From Diphasiastrum complanatum (lineage: Eukaryota > Streptophyta > Lycopodiopsida > Lycopodiales > Lycopodiaceae): a stretch of DNA of 64,000 nucleotides. The notes under the pieces were generated by a model. The model was given only the letters and a program-made list of their open reading frames with translations. It ran no database searches and was not told the DNA's origin. Both the position numbers and the translations under genes were made by a program. Shown piece by piece: positions 23,901-36,446 of the stretch (position 1 is the first letter of the stretch; every line of letters begins with the position of its first letter). The stretch is from positions 25,124,656 through 25,188,655 of the forward strand of contig CM055103.1 of NCBI GenBank assembly GCA_029204225.1, written 5' to 3'.

Positions 23901-25049
23901 CAATCTGCTTTGATTTAGGCATACATGACCAAGCAAAAACAATGTCATAGAATATCTAGAGTATTATATGGCAAAATTGTTCAATTTCTTATAAATCTAC
24001 AAGCTCACATGCTTTATGTAGAGGACCCATAAAGTGCATGTGCTTTTTAGTGTAAAGGGCACATAAATCCCACATGCTAATCCATGTAGGAGCATTATGC
24101 CCGCAATTGTCATCAGATGCCCATAGATATTTCACTATATATAGACATAAAAAATATCTGGAAAACCACCAAATCTCTCGGTGAACAAAAGGGAGTGCTA
24201 CAAAACAATTTGATTCTTTACACAATACAAACTCATCCTAAGGATGACTTTTTGGATTTTGAGTCCCAAGAGGATCCCTAAACTCATAAAGCCCTTCCAA
24301 TAGGACTTCATCATACAAGTGAGTAGTTGGTTTTGCAAAAACGCTTGCTTTGATCATAACATGCCACATTCACAAGCTAACATGCCCATATCTAGTAAAG
24401 CTCGCACATGTGAATTATCTGTTGTTCGCCGGCCCATTCTCATGACAAAACACAGGCTTATTTTTGGTGTAATTATGTATGTTATCTAGTTTTATCTTCT
24501 ATATTTGTCTTTTTGATAAACGAAAAACTCCTTTGCTAGGAAGAAATTTATTTGCTCTTTTCCTTATGAACCTTCGAGCATGTAGGCGACCTTTACTATA
24601 TATCAGTGAACTAGACTTAATGAGGGGTAATCGCCAAGTAATCACTCATGTGCCTTAGAGATTGTACGAGGAGGGATGCCTGTAAATATTTCTAAAAATT
24701 TGTCAACTTCAAAAAATGTTAGGTTGCGAGTCATGTTACCTTTGTGATAAATTTATTTCCAAAGCGTTGGGGCTCATATGGATCAATCCTCGTTGCGTAA
24801 CACCACACTCCCACTTCTACATTTTAATATGCATTTGTATTCATTTGAACGAGGATTTTGGTGCCTTTTGATATTCTGGTCAACGTTTGACAAGTGATAG
24901 CCCTAGTTGTAAACATTATCTCCAAAGAGGCATTGGGGTCTCTATTTTTTAGCGTAGCCCAATCAAATGCCTAGATCACTAATTTAGTGTCGGGGTTAAG
25001 AAATATCGTGAGGTGGGAGTAAGGAGTTTTTAGGTAATTAGTAGTTAGA
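23901..25049. other. no recognisable gene
   Basis: AT-rich. A minus-strand ORF at 23989-24225 (WASDDNCGHNAPTWISMWDL) may be an N-terminal remnant of the reverse transcriptase, but I could not match it. Nothing else is supported. Confidence 0.4.
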
Positions 25050-25421
25050 ATTGTTAGGGGGATTTTTGAGTGTGAATGCAAGTTGGGAGCCAGCCAAATG
25101 CAGCCAAGTTATTTCTTCTTGCCAACCAAATGGGGAAGGGGGGGGGGGGGGGGGGCGCCTCGGTTGGGGGTTTGGGTTGGGGGCGTTCTCCCTGGGACCC
25201 TGCCCCAAAAGCCTCATAATTTCTCATTCTCTTTTGTGTCCATCTTCTTCTATTCTCTTCTCATCGTTTTTTGCCTGCGCGGCTGAGCGAAGAGCAAATG
25301 ATCGTCATCGCAAACATCGCAGATCCCAACGCACGAGCTATGAGGGTGCTGCCACGTCCCAACACCCATTCGCCACAAATTTGCTACTCCACAGCTTGAA
25401 GAGCAGCTCCGAGAACAAAGG
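25050..25421 (+). promoter_or_regulatory. candidate promoter and 5' UTR exon of the UBP24-like gene
   Basis: An isolated GC-richer block in AT-rich surroundings: an 18-G run at 25138-25155, G-rich and then pyrimidine-rich leader-like sequence (TTCTCATTCTCTTTTGTG), and a possible splice donor after GAGAACAAAG at 25421. It lies about 3.6 kb upstream of the start-codon exon, whose own 5' edge looks like a splice acceptor (28895). This is inference; no TATA box was seen. Confidence 0.35.
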
Positions 25422-27484
25422 TTATTTCAGTTGCAGCTCATAATTCTGTGCTTTACGTCTTCCTTGGATATCTGCGTTGCACTTTGAGCATTTTTTGGCA
25501 TGCCATGGTTTTTGAATCAGACCCAATTGGGGGTTTCGTGTGGTGTAAATGCTTTCAATTCCGGGCAGCCTTTGTGGGCTACTCAATAATGGAAAAATCA
25601 AAAGTATTTTATTGCCCAATCTTAGTCAATCAGCCCCACATAGCTCTTTCGCTTTCCATATGTATCGTGTTTTGAAATCATATGCTATGTTCCTCTTCTT
25701 ATTTGAAGAATTTGACATTTGTAGCTCGGACACCATGATAGCACATTTAGGAAGAGTCTAGGGCATTCTAGACCAACCAAATAAACTGAATAGACTCAGC
25801 CGGATTAGTGAGAAACACATATTTGAAGTAAGGAAGATATCTCACACAACAAAAATTGTAGGATGCAAAAGCACAAGCTTTGTTGATCACAAATAGAATA
25901 CCAATACAGCACATACCTGAGGTATTTCCATCATCCGTCCTCATAATGCCTCTTGCTCTAGATGATTTCTAAAGACTCGTTTAGTAGCTTAGGATCTGTA
26001 GCTGCATATACTTTTCTAGGACCCACAAATCACTAATAATGATTATGCGGTTACTGCTCCCATGTGCCACATGTCATAGTCTGGTATTAGTTTGAGAGTA
26101 GGCTTCTACATTACACCACATACATTAACTAGCACCTCGAGGTATAGTAATCACTATAGCACCTAGAGTGTGTCTTGTTTATTTTGTATTTTGGGTCCCT
26201 TTTTTCAATGGCTTATGTAATAACTTGGGCCATGACATGTATTTAAAATTTGACACTATCATAAAAACACTATAAGCAATGCACTTTGACAGTGACAAAG
26301 TAATGATTACTTTCCAACACCACCCTGGTTGATGACGATTGTGTTTAACTTAACCCTTTGACTCACAAATTCAAACATTGACATAAAACTTCTATAATGC
26401 TTCTGAAGCTCCATATGGAAGCATGTGTTCTCGTCCATTAGCTCCAAGTATTGAAAAATTGAATCCTTAAACATAGAATGTTGACTTGGATTTTTGGATG
26501 TAGTTATTCATGTTTATGGACAACATAATTGTGGAGGTGTTTGTACTTTCCACTTTCCACTCCATTGTGTCCCACGTGAGTCCAATCACTAGTGTGAACA
26601 AACACGCAAGCACCCCACAAATCTTAGGAGTCAAATCCAACCACACTAGAACTGCCATCTTGTGGACTCTTGTAGCTATTACTGGACAAAATGAAGACTT
26701 TTTTCGCACCCTTCACACTTGTAAGGGTGTTTTTGTAGCCTCCTTGGTTGGCTCCAAACTCTTTGAAGGACTTTCTTTGTTATGGACGCACATAGTCCAT
26801 ACTTCTCTCTATTTTTGGCCATTCTTAGTGGACACACACTTTTTATTATATTTGAGAGGCCCAGGCCATGGGCATTACAGATTCCGACATTATAGATTCA
26901 TGGGCCTTATGGATACCTTGGGTTCTCGACCTTGTCATATCACATATGTCCATTCTAGCTATTGTTTGTTTGGGATGATCTCCCCGTGCTTCGTGTTTCT
27001 TTTTCATTCTTGGTTGTTACATATAGCTTGGTCTTTAATGATATTGCATGGTTGTTGTGTTTCTTATGATCTTCCTGCTTGGTGCTGGTCTTTTGATGCT
27101 GCTATCTTTCCTTGGTGTGGATATATCGATGTTGCTATTCTTGCCTACTGTTTTGTATCAATTACTTGGCTTGTCGATCACCCCCATACCTAGTTTCTCT
27201 GGATAGCTTGGGCTAGGCATTTTTTGTCCTTGCCGATATATATTGGGGCATGTGTACATATTTTGCTCCATTGCTACTTAATGATTTACGACATACTTGG
27301 TTGTTATGCCCTGCAAGGCCACTTTACATAGTTTGGCATGGTTAAATTTTTTTGCGATTTTTTTTGTGTTTAAAAAAACAACAATTTGCGAATCGTGAAT
27401 CGTGAGTCGCCCATGCAACCATGGCCTCTATATCTAGCATACTTGGCAGGGAGAGTTGAGCGTTAAGCCAGATTTCTATTGGAC
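25422..27484. other. gene-free stretch with one unassigned ORF
   Basis: The plus ORF at 26510-27193 (227 codons) is rich in Trp, His, Cys and Phe and resembles no family I know; it looks like an ORF in T-rich repeat DNA, possibly the upstream part of the LINE that follows. If the 5' UTR model is right, this is intronic. Confidence 0.4.
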
Positions 27485-28106
27485 ATATTTTTTGGATCTT
27501 GATGGATGGGGTTTCCTACATGTGCACACTACCTTGATTATGGACTCTCACACTGTTTACGGTTTACTCTTGGACAGTTCGGGTTTCTTCCCACCAACTT
27601 GCTATTGAGACCGGTCGTTATCAGGTTACTCCACGTGAGGACAGACTATGTCAGATGTGTTCCTTGGGAGAGATTGAATCGGAGGAGCATTTCCTTTTCA
27701 GATGTTCGGCCTCCTGCACCCACTTTACGCTCTCTCATAACTTATGTGGATCCAAGATGTGCTGCCCTTATGATATATGAGATGTCCTTGCTGTGGAGAG
27801 TCCAGGCTCCAGTGGATAGTGACACGCAGCCTTAGATTACGGACTTTTTTACCAGTTGCCGTCCATGAGCAGATTCAGAGTTTGGGCCTTGTATCATAGA
27901 CTTCTTCAGTAGTCTCAGCTAATCTCACAAACACTGCTATCTTTTGGATATATTTTCGTTTGTTGTAGTTTTCTAGTGATAGACATTATGTATTTCAGAT
28001 TATATTTCCTTAGCTGTTTTGCGGAGTTACTATGCTCCCATGTTACTACACACTTGAGATGTACTACTCAGTCTTATATGCTTTTTGGCATCAAAAGCCA
28101 TTAATA

Positions 28107-28109
<3 letters not shown>
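27485..28109 (+). mobile_element. LINE 3' end (zinc-knuckle tail and 3' UTR)
   Basis: The plus frame at 27560-27740 reads SSHQLAIETGRYQVTPREDR, LCQMCSLGEIESEEHFLFRC, the CxxC...HxxxxC tail found after the reverse transcriptase of many non-LTR retrotransposons. A 3' UTR follows, ending GCCATTAATAAAG and running straight into a CT repeat. The 5' part is missing or too decayed to read. The 3' UTR recurs inverted at 28174 and 36443. Confidence 0.72.

Positions 28110-28173
<64 letters not shown>
28110..28173. repeat. CT microsatellite between two LINE 3' ends
   Basis: About 32 CT units directly after the LINE 3' UTR on the left and before the reverse complement of a related 3' UTR on the right. 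Confidence 0.97.
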
Positions 28174-28175
<2 letters not shown>

Positions 28176-28600
28176 ATTAACGTCTTTTAGTACCAAAAGG
28201 CATATAAGATGGAGTAGTACATCTCAAGTGTGTAGTGATAAAAGAGTGGTAAAAATGTATCCAAAGAATAAAAAATAGAATAAAGTACATAATGTCTAAA
28301 TCTGGTTTGGAAAGAAAACTCCTTCTCTGAATAATACAAAATGGTGCATAGACTGTTGCAAATGATCTATATATGCTCTCGAACAATTAAAGAAAGCTGT
28401 GATATGAGATCTCAATGACATCCCAGTAGGAGGATCTGGTACTGATGTCGTCGAAGAGTGTTGAGGACATGGAGAGTTTGTTCCTCTTTGTGTGAGTGAG
28501 AGAGAAAACAATCCAATTCTTCTCATATCCAATTGTTGTGCTGTTGTGTGAGAGGTTTCAGAGTGCAAGTTTTTGCAATTTATAATGCACAGATTCACGG
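28174..28600 (-). mobile_element. second LINE 3' UTR, inverted
   Basis: The reverse complement matches the end of the LINE at 27485-28109: CTACACACTTGAGATGTACTACTC, CTTATATGCCTTTTGG and a TTAATGAAG end, with a looser match upstream (GACATTATGTA). No coding domain was seen on this side. The upper limit is approximate. Confidence 0.65.
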
Positions 28601-28895
28601 AGTCCACAAATCAGCTTAGTATTTAGCTCACAGATTTATAGAAATCTCCTGAGGCCCTTAAGCTAATGGGTGGGGCGTTGGCACCTTGCCATGAACAAGA
28701 GGGGTCAATCTCATCTTGACCCCTCTATCTATGCCACATGTGATGTTTTTCTGATGTTTGTACTTTCATAATAATATCTACAGTTATATTTTCAGCTGTA
28801 ATTATCTTTTATGAATGTTAGTCAGTTGTTTTGGTAGGGTTTCATGTTCTTCATTAGTATTTGCTATATATGCTCTATTGGATCTTGTGAAGCAG

Positions 28896-29017
28896 ATAGG
28901 AGACTGCATTACTGTAGCTGTGCTTGAAGAATTTGGAGAGGAGTCATTGAAATCCAAAAGGGAAGTAGACGGGCTTGGTTGCATGTGGGGCATGGCGTTT
29001 CCAAGAATTTTGCAAAT
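28896..29017 (+). promoter_or_regulatory. 5' UTR part of start-codon exon, with short upstream ORF
   Basis: A possible acceptor (GTGAAGCAG, ending 28895) opens an exon leading to the ATG at 29018. An upstream ATG at 28983 starts a 12-codon ORF (MWGMAFPRILQI) whose TGA overlaps the main ATG as ATGA. Confidence 0.4.
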
Positions 29018-29032
29018 ATGACCGACTCTCAG
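29018..29032 (+). CDS. UBP24: UBP24-like exon 1 (MTDSQ)
   Basis: Only 15 coding bases, ATG ACC GAC TCT CAG, then donor GTACCA. Joined to exon 2 it gives MTDSQVILFGSFSEDE, which resembles the N-terminus I recall for Arabidopsis UBP24; this supports the start. Confidence 0.85.
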
Positions 29033-32000
29033 GTACCATTGATGTACTTTTCAACTTGTTTTTTGCCTTGTGAATCATCTAGAGTAGTGTCTATTTGGAG
29101 TTTTTGCTGTAGTACTCAACATAGTTTCAGAACTATTTGGTGTATTGACAATTTGGTAGTCTCTTGCATTCCTTTATTCATTCCTTGTTGAAAACTGTGA
29201 TGGACACACAATCAAGCCGAGGTGTATAATGTGGTGCTTTTGCTGCTTGTGCTACAAAGAATATTTTTCCCTACTGAATCAAGAAAATCTCTGTATGCTT
29301 TATTTTCTGGAACATCATTTGATTCACAAATGTGTAGGGGACAAGCAATCTTATTTGATGGATTTTTGCATGAAAATTAAGTCACCACTTTTTGGCAGCA
29401 GCTTGCCAATATGCTTTTAAAAGTCAGTATTAATCTGAGATAAAATAGTTTGAAATTATCTTAGCCTTGTTTCTGGTCTCTTTTTTCACAGGACTTATCT
29501 GCGACACGGTAGCCTTTTTTTCAGTTTGCATGGCTTACTGGTATAGATTTTATGCAGAAAATGCTATGAGATGCTTCAGACAAAAATTTAAAATTTCATC
29601 AATTGGAATTCCACTGCGAGTTCGGCAGTGTAGATATCCTTGGTTCTTCTCAATCTGATTTGCAATGAGCAATAGTTCCCTCTCACTGAGTATGTGTAGT
29701 TTTAAGGAACCAATTGATATATGGTGAAGGGGGTCAAGTAGCAGTTTCAGTAGCTGGTTGATGAGTTTGTCCATTGGTTGAAATAGTTTAACCATTGGCC
29801 TGCTTGAATTGGATTAGGTTTGCAGTTTCTGCTCCATCAGGATATAGAAGAGAGTAGTACTGTTGCTTTTTAAGAAATCAGAAGCCTGCTCAAGTTGCTA
29901 CACTATCTTGTAAATGTGTTCATGTAGTCTGTTGTTGTTGTTCAATTGCCCTTTACTGGTCTTGAGCAGGTCATTCTATTTGGATCATTCAGTGAAGATG
30001 AGGCAAAAGCCCTCCAGAGTTCTCCATCGGACAACTATGGTACAAATTCTCCAGCCATCTCACCAAATAAGGGTGTTCTTACAGTTTCTAGACAACAGGA
30101 ACTTTTTCAAGGTCCGGCAGCCAGCATTTCATCAAATCAGCAGGTTGTTGTCTTAACTTCAAAGAGGGTGACAAGGGGAAGTCAGTGCAAATTTCCAGAA
30201 GTTGGTTCTGAGCTTCCTTTAAGGATTCTTCAAAATGAGAATGGAGGTTCACTTCCCGAGAAAGATCCCCCTTATCAAGCATTTTCTTTTGGAAAAGATA
30301 TTCTTTCTGAACCTAGTGAAGAAAAGGTTACTGAGGATTCTTCTCTGGAGGAGAAAATTCGCTCTCAAAAGGAAATTGACATGGAGTTTAATGCAACCAA
30401 ACCAGCTACTTCCAATGGGCAAATTGAGGATGCATTCTTGCATGGACAAGAGCAAGTAAGTGGTGACATGTTTCACAGTGACAGATTGGAAAAGTGTACA
30501 ATGGAAATTTCAATTGCAGGAATTGGGATTGCCATAAAAGATAGTGGTAATGGGAAAAAATATGAAGGTAAATACATCTATTTTAAGCTACTCACATAGT
30601 CAACCTTCCGAGTGAATATTATGCTCAGCAGAAGCTTTTCCATATGCTTGTTTAACAAAGGAGATGTAGATGCCATAAAAATGAGAAGCTGTCAATGATT
30701 TTGCAGAAAGCCTAAAAGAAACACCCGAGGGAGGAGCATCAAAAGTTAATTTCTCAAAAGGGCTTCAAAGTTTTGGCAGGAGATTGCAGCCACGAGGTCT
30801 CATGAACACAGGAAATTCTTGTTTTTTGAATGCTACTTTGCAGGCTCTGCTTTCCTGTTCACCATTTTGGCATCTTGTGCAATCACTACGTACGTCTAAT
30901 ACTTTACAGGTATTCTTTGTCTGCCTTTGTAGTGGTGTGTTCTGTGTTTTCTTTAAATAGCCACTTTTGTTAGGGGTTTTGTAGTCTCTCTTTGAGTGAG
31001 CGGAAGTCATAATATTCTACAATATCTTATGCTTGCTCGTTCTGAACAATGGTGCAAGGATGTTGTTGAACGTGCTTTGCTCTCTAGTGCTACTGCTCTT
31101 TGTGGCTAAGTCAACCTTTTGCACTGATAAGAGATTTAACATCTTTCTTTTTGTAGATTTTTGAGGTATAGCATGTAGTCCAAGTCCATATGATCAAGTT
31201 GAAAGTATACGACTATGTGGTTGGATCTCATTAAGCTGAAGATACGTATGTTCTTTGAATGTTGGCCATTATCCTAGCTATAGCATCAATGTATGCCACT
31301 ATTTAGGTTCTTATCATTGATTTTTTAAATATAGTTTCAAGTTCACAGTCTTTATAAAATCTGTTCGTTACCCCTTTCAGATGATTATGTGGGTCACTGA
31401 AATTCTGAGTTTTACAATGACCTTCACATTTATGCCTAGAGTGCAGCACGCATGGGTGCTAGAGAGGAAGTAATTTAGCGATCACAAATTGGCAATTATT
31501 TTGTGTAATCCTGAGATTTATTGAACCTTGTGAGAAGTGTGATCTTTTGAAAGATGACAACGAGGTTAGGCTACAAATTGTTATCAGTAGTCAAGCACAT
31601 GCAATAAGGCATTACTGGCTTCTTAAATTGTTTTGGGGCCTTTACTGGTCAATTATGGACGCACCTAAAATGATGTTAATTGTAGTTGGGCCCAATCTGA
31701 CCATTTGCTCACAGGGTTGAGGCTCGCTGGAACGACTTTCCACTTCTGGATCGTTCCACAATGATGGCGCTTTGGAACGATGGTGTACTGAACAGTGGAA
31801 TTCAAAGTTTTAAATTCTCAAAGGAAAAAACACTACATTGGAATTTTTTTGATAGGTTAGTTAGCATAAACCGTTTACTATATAGAAAGCAGTAGATAGA
31901 AAGTAGTTTAAAGCACGAAAGTTGGTTGTAAAATTATTACGAAACATGATTTGCTGAACAGCCTTGTCTCAGCCTTCTACATGACACCCTATGCCAATGA

Positions 32001-35000
32001 ACAAGTGGATAGAGACAAGTTTATGATTCTCGATGATCCACTTGACAATGCTCCTCAGAAGGGTGTAAATATTTATGCTGCAATATTATTATATTGGGAA
32101 AATCAACTATGCTAGAAAGCAGGATTTAAGCTAGAAAGCAGGAAGAGAGAATGCTTAAGGAGGCTAAAGCTGAGCAATCATCATAAACTGAATAAAGGAA
32201 TACAATGCTGCCCTATATATACCCTCTTCTTGAATCAAATGGAGGATTCAAAAAAGGGAGGGAATAGGATTTGGAGGGAAAATAGTGCGCCCTCCCAATA
32301 GGAGGACCCCCACTCCAAATCAACGTGACCAAGTCCTAAAAATATGACCAAATAGGGCCCAAGGCCAGTATATGACTAAAAAGGGCCCTTAGGCTTGCTT
32401 ATGCATAATAACGAATAAAAGAATGGACGCGGCGAATGTAATGAGCCAAGTCCATAACTCTCCCCTGCAGAAAAACAAAGCCCTTCACCGGCTAGCAAGC
32501 ATAATGACTATCTAAAACAATAATGTAAGCATGCTAAATACTGGAAAATCATGAAGTAATGGAAATACTGATGGAGAGGACATAAGTCGTTACAACAGAT
32601 ACCCCAAAAGTATCATAACTGTGTAAAGCAAGTACTAAGCAAATACTACAACAAAACAAAAAAAGAATAGTCATAGCTAGCCGAATCATGAAGTAGAGGG
32701 AACATCTGCAATGACATCTGTAGTAGAGGAAAGAACTGAGGGCTCGAGCCTGATTTGCCAATAATGGTGTATGATAAAAGACATCAATAGGCTCCCAAGT
32801 GGCCTCCTCAAGAGGATGACCATTCCATTGTACTAAAAACTGAACCTGCCTGCGACGTCGACTATGCTGAAGACGAACTTGATGGATGGCAACTGGCAAA
32901 AAAGGGAATAGCTCTGGCTCTGTAGGAAATGTGAGATCGCGAGGAGCATCATCCTCAATGGCAGCTCGTAAAAGGCTAACATGAAATATATCACAGGCTC
33001 GTGTAGAATCAGGCAACTGTAACCGGTATGTAATAGGGCTGAGGCGATCCAAGATACAGTAAGGCCCGTAATAGCGTGTTGCAAGCTTCTCAGTAGAAGC
33101 GTGACCTTGAACAAAGTGATGACGTGCAAGAGGTAAACCATATCACCAACCTGAAACTCAACATGACGGCGATGACGATCAACAGAAGTCTGATAGCGCT
33201 GCTGAACATGCTGTAAGTGAGTAGTAGCCCTAGCAATAAGCTCGCGAGCACCGGATAAAAAAGAGGCAATGGTAACTGGTGTATCATCAGGAGGAAGAGG
33301 CACCCCTGACAGAAGTGGAGCATACCCATGAGCCAATAAGAACGGTGGAACTCCAGTGCTGGTACTAACAGAGCTATTATAGCTATACTCAGCCAAACAT
33401 AAATGTTGATCCCAATCCTTCCCGGAAGGAGAAACAAAATGTTGAAGATAATCCTCAAGGATCCGATTAAGGTCCAGAATGTAGATGTAAACTTACTATC
33501 CCGATCAGATAGGATAGTTCGTGGCATACCATGCAGGCGAAAAATCTCTGATAGAAAACGACGTGCGCGCTGCTCAGCTGTAATAGTATTGCAGACCGGT
33601 ATAAAGTGTGCCTGTTTCGAGAACCGATCTACCACCACCATACAAGAGTCATGACCACGACGGGTATGAGGAAGACCAAGGATAAAGTCCATAGAAATAT
33701 CTGTCCACTGGCGATGAGGAATGGGCCAACTTTGGAGCAAACCAGCGGACTTAGCACGGGAATATTTATTACGGGCACAAAAAGGACAATCACGAATAAG
33801 ATGGGCTAGCTCAGACTTCATGGATGGCCAATAGAAATTGTCCTTAAGACGTGCATAAGACTTTTGAAAACCAAAATGGCCACCAATAGGGGAAGCATGA
33901 GCATCAGACAACAACTGAGGATGAATGGAAAGAGAACTCGGAATACATAAAGCACCATAGTGGTATAAACGATCATCAACAACAGTATAGCATCAGGCTC
34001 AACAATAAAACGTTGATCAAATTGGGGGAGAGACGATAGTAGGGCGTTGGGCAGCAGCTACTGAATCTGAAAAATGATGAGTAAAATAGCTGAAAATGAT
34101 GGTGATGTAGGGCGTTGGACAGCCTCTAATCAAGATAAAAAATGGTCAGCATATCGGTGACGAAAAGTGTTGAAAATGATGAGGTAGTAGGGCGCTGGAC
34201 AACAGCTACCAAATCTGCAAAAACAATGAAAATCTGCCGAAAAAATCGACGAAAGTGATGGGTTAGCAGGGCGCTGGACAGCCTCCACCAAAGCTGCAAA
34301 AAAAATGATGAAGAAATCGTCGAAAGTGATGGGCAGTAGGGCGTTGGACAGCCACCACCAAATCTGCAAAAAACGATGGAGAAAATCGGTGAAAATGATG
34401 GGTAGTAGGGCGCTGGACAGCCAACAAACAAGTTGGACTTAGGCGCCGGAAATAATCTGCCAAATTTTTTTTTTTGGCCGCCAAATTTAGCGGAAGTACT
34501 TCTGCTAATTGTCCGCTAAAGCTCCACCAAGGAAAATGCTCTGATGGGCGTTGGTCCTCTTCCAAACTGTGCTGAACGTTGCTGAAGCAAAGAGATGAAA
34601 GCCCTAAGAGAGAAAAATTAGCAAGGAAAATGGGCGCCCAATTAGAAAATCAGATCTGAAATTCAGCAATCAGGAAAGTGCTCTGATACCAAGTTACAAG
34701 CTAAGCATAGAAAGCAAGACTTAAGCTAGAAAGCAGGAAGAGAGAATGCTTAAGGAGGCTAAAGAGGAGCAATCATCATAAACTGAATAAAGAAATGCAA
34801 TGCTACCCTATATATACCCTCTCCCTGAATCAAATAGAGGATTCAAAAAAGGGAGGGAATAGGATTTGGAGGGAAAATAGTGCGCCCTCCCAATAGGAGG
34901 ACCCCCACTCCAAATCAACGTGACCAAGTCTTAAAAATATGACCAAACAGGGCCCAAGGCCAGTATATGAATAAAAAGGGCCCTTAGGCTTGCTTATTCA

Positions 35001-36376
35001 TAATAACAAATAAAAGAATGGACGCGGCGAATGTAATGAGCCAAGTCCATAACTGTACCTGTTTCTAAGGAAAATTCTTAGGAACAGGCATCAACCCATC
35101 AAGTATAGCATCAAAGTTTGCAAGTTTGAGTCTTGATACTTACCCTAACAACTGTCCACTTTAGCTAATTTATTGACGGAATCCTACAAAGATTTCGCAG
35201 AAAAGTTCAAAAAAGAAAAAAGAATATCTTTTTCTTTTTGCCTTTTGGAAAATCCTAACCCTAATTTCCGGAACAAGTTCTGAAACGTATTCCGGAACTT
35301 CCTATGCAACTATCGGTCAAGAACCGAAGTGCTTTTCCAGGAAGTAGGCCCATAGATGATTTTGATTGCCGAGAACCCGTGTGACATTGGGAAACTAGAG
35401 ATCATGAATGGGTGGTCATTAATTTTAGAATGGTTGTTTGCAGTTTGCGAGTTTGTAAATAATGTGCTTACTAGATTACTCTAAGTATTTTTTAACTGAA
35501 CATCCTCTAAGTCTCTCAGTTTCTTAGGATTTCCATATTTGAGTGTGAGGCATTATGATGTTCATTTTTTGAACCGCATTTCACTATGTCAATTAGAAGT
35601 CCATGGTCTTGTGATATCAAGTGAAAACTTCAGCGATTAGTTTTAATTACAACCTCGAATGTGGTATGCTAATTAACAGATTTGGCCAGGTTTTTTAAAG
35701 CTATGACCTGATGTGAACTTAGGGCAGGATCCATTTAGCACATTTTTGACGGCCTTGGGACAAATGAACCTGGGGACACATACCCTGCCCATTACAGTGT
35801 CATACCTCTTTCATAGATTCACTCACCACATGTGTTTGGCTGCCTTTGAATGTACATCTCTAACCAAATGAGCCCCGGGGAAATGAACTATTTCTGTTTT
35901 ACAGTGATACTCTTTCCTGACCAGCTTCTTTGTATGAACCAGTCAGTTCCTGCAATTACAGATGCAGCTGAAAAGACTTTATTGTCTTTTCTGGAGTGGC
36001 TCGAGTTGTCTCCAATGCCGTCTCTCTTGAATGAAGCTCGAGCTGGGCTTCTTGGCTCTCTCTTATCTAAGTCTGTAGATTCTCCAATTTTTACCTTTGC
36101 TTGTAGTAGTCTATGTACATTACTCTCTTGGGGTTGTCTGGTCCATTTCCAGTGGCTCCTTTGAAAATTTGCCTCATAATGTTAGAGACCAGTCACTCAC
36201 ACTTTTGATGCAAAAATCAATAGCTATTTTTGCTGAGAAGAATTTTAGCAAAGTCACCTTATAAATCAAATTTATAATATTTTCGGGGGTCTCTCTTACA
36301 GGTAAAAGGGAGACATCTGGAAAGTAGAACAAAACTTACCCAGATGATAAAAGCCAAGGATGCCTTGTTGTGCATG

Positions 36377-36446
<70 letters not shown>

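Larger units (their letters stand above)
32101..35053 (-). mobile_element. Ty3/gypsy chromovirus remnant in intron 3, with both LTRs
   Basis: Minus-strand element: 5' LTR 34693-35053, primer-binding site 34680-34691, leader with tandem repeats (34037-34440), RNase H end to chromodomain (32700-33990), purine tract beside 32459, 3' LTR about 32101-32458. The LTRs differ at roughly 15 of 350 bases by eye. Gag, protease and reverse transcriptase are absent, so the element was internally deleted. It lies antisense to the host gene. Confidence 0.9.

Noticed and set aside
26510-27193. 227-codon ORF as a membrane protein gene
   Set aside because: Rich in Trp, His, Cys and Phe in T-rich DNA, with no family resemblance or clear segment pattern; most likely chance or decayed repeat.
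33403-33809. Plus-strand basic ORFs within the chromovirus
   Set aside because: Antisense of the integrase core.
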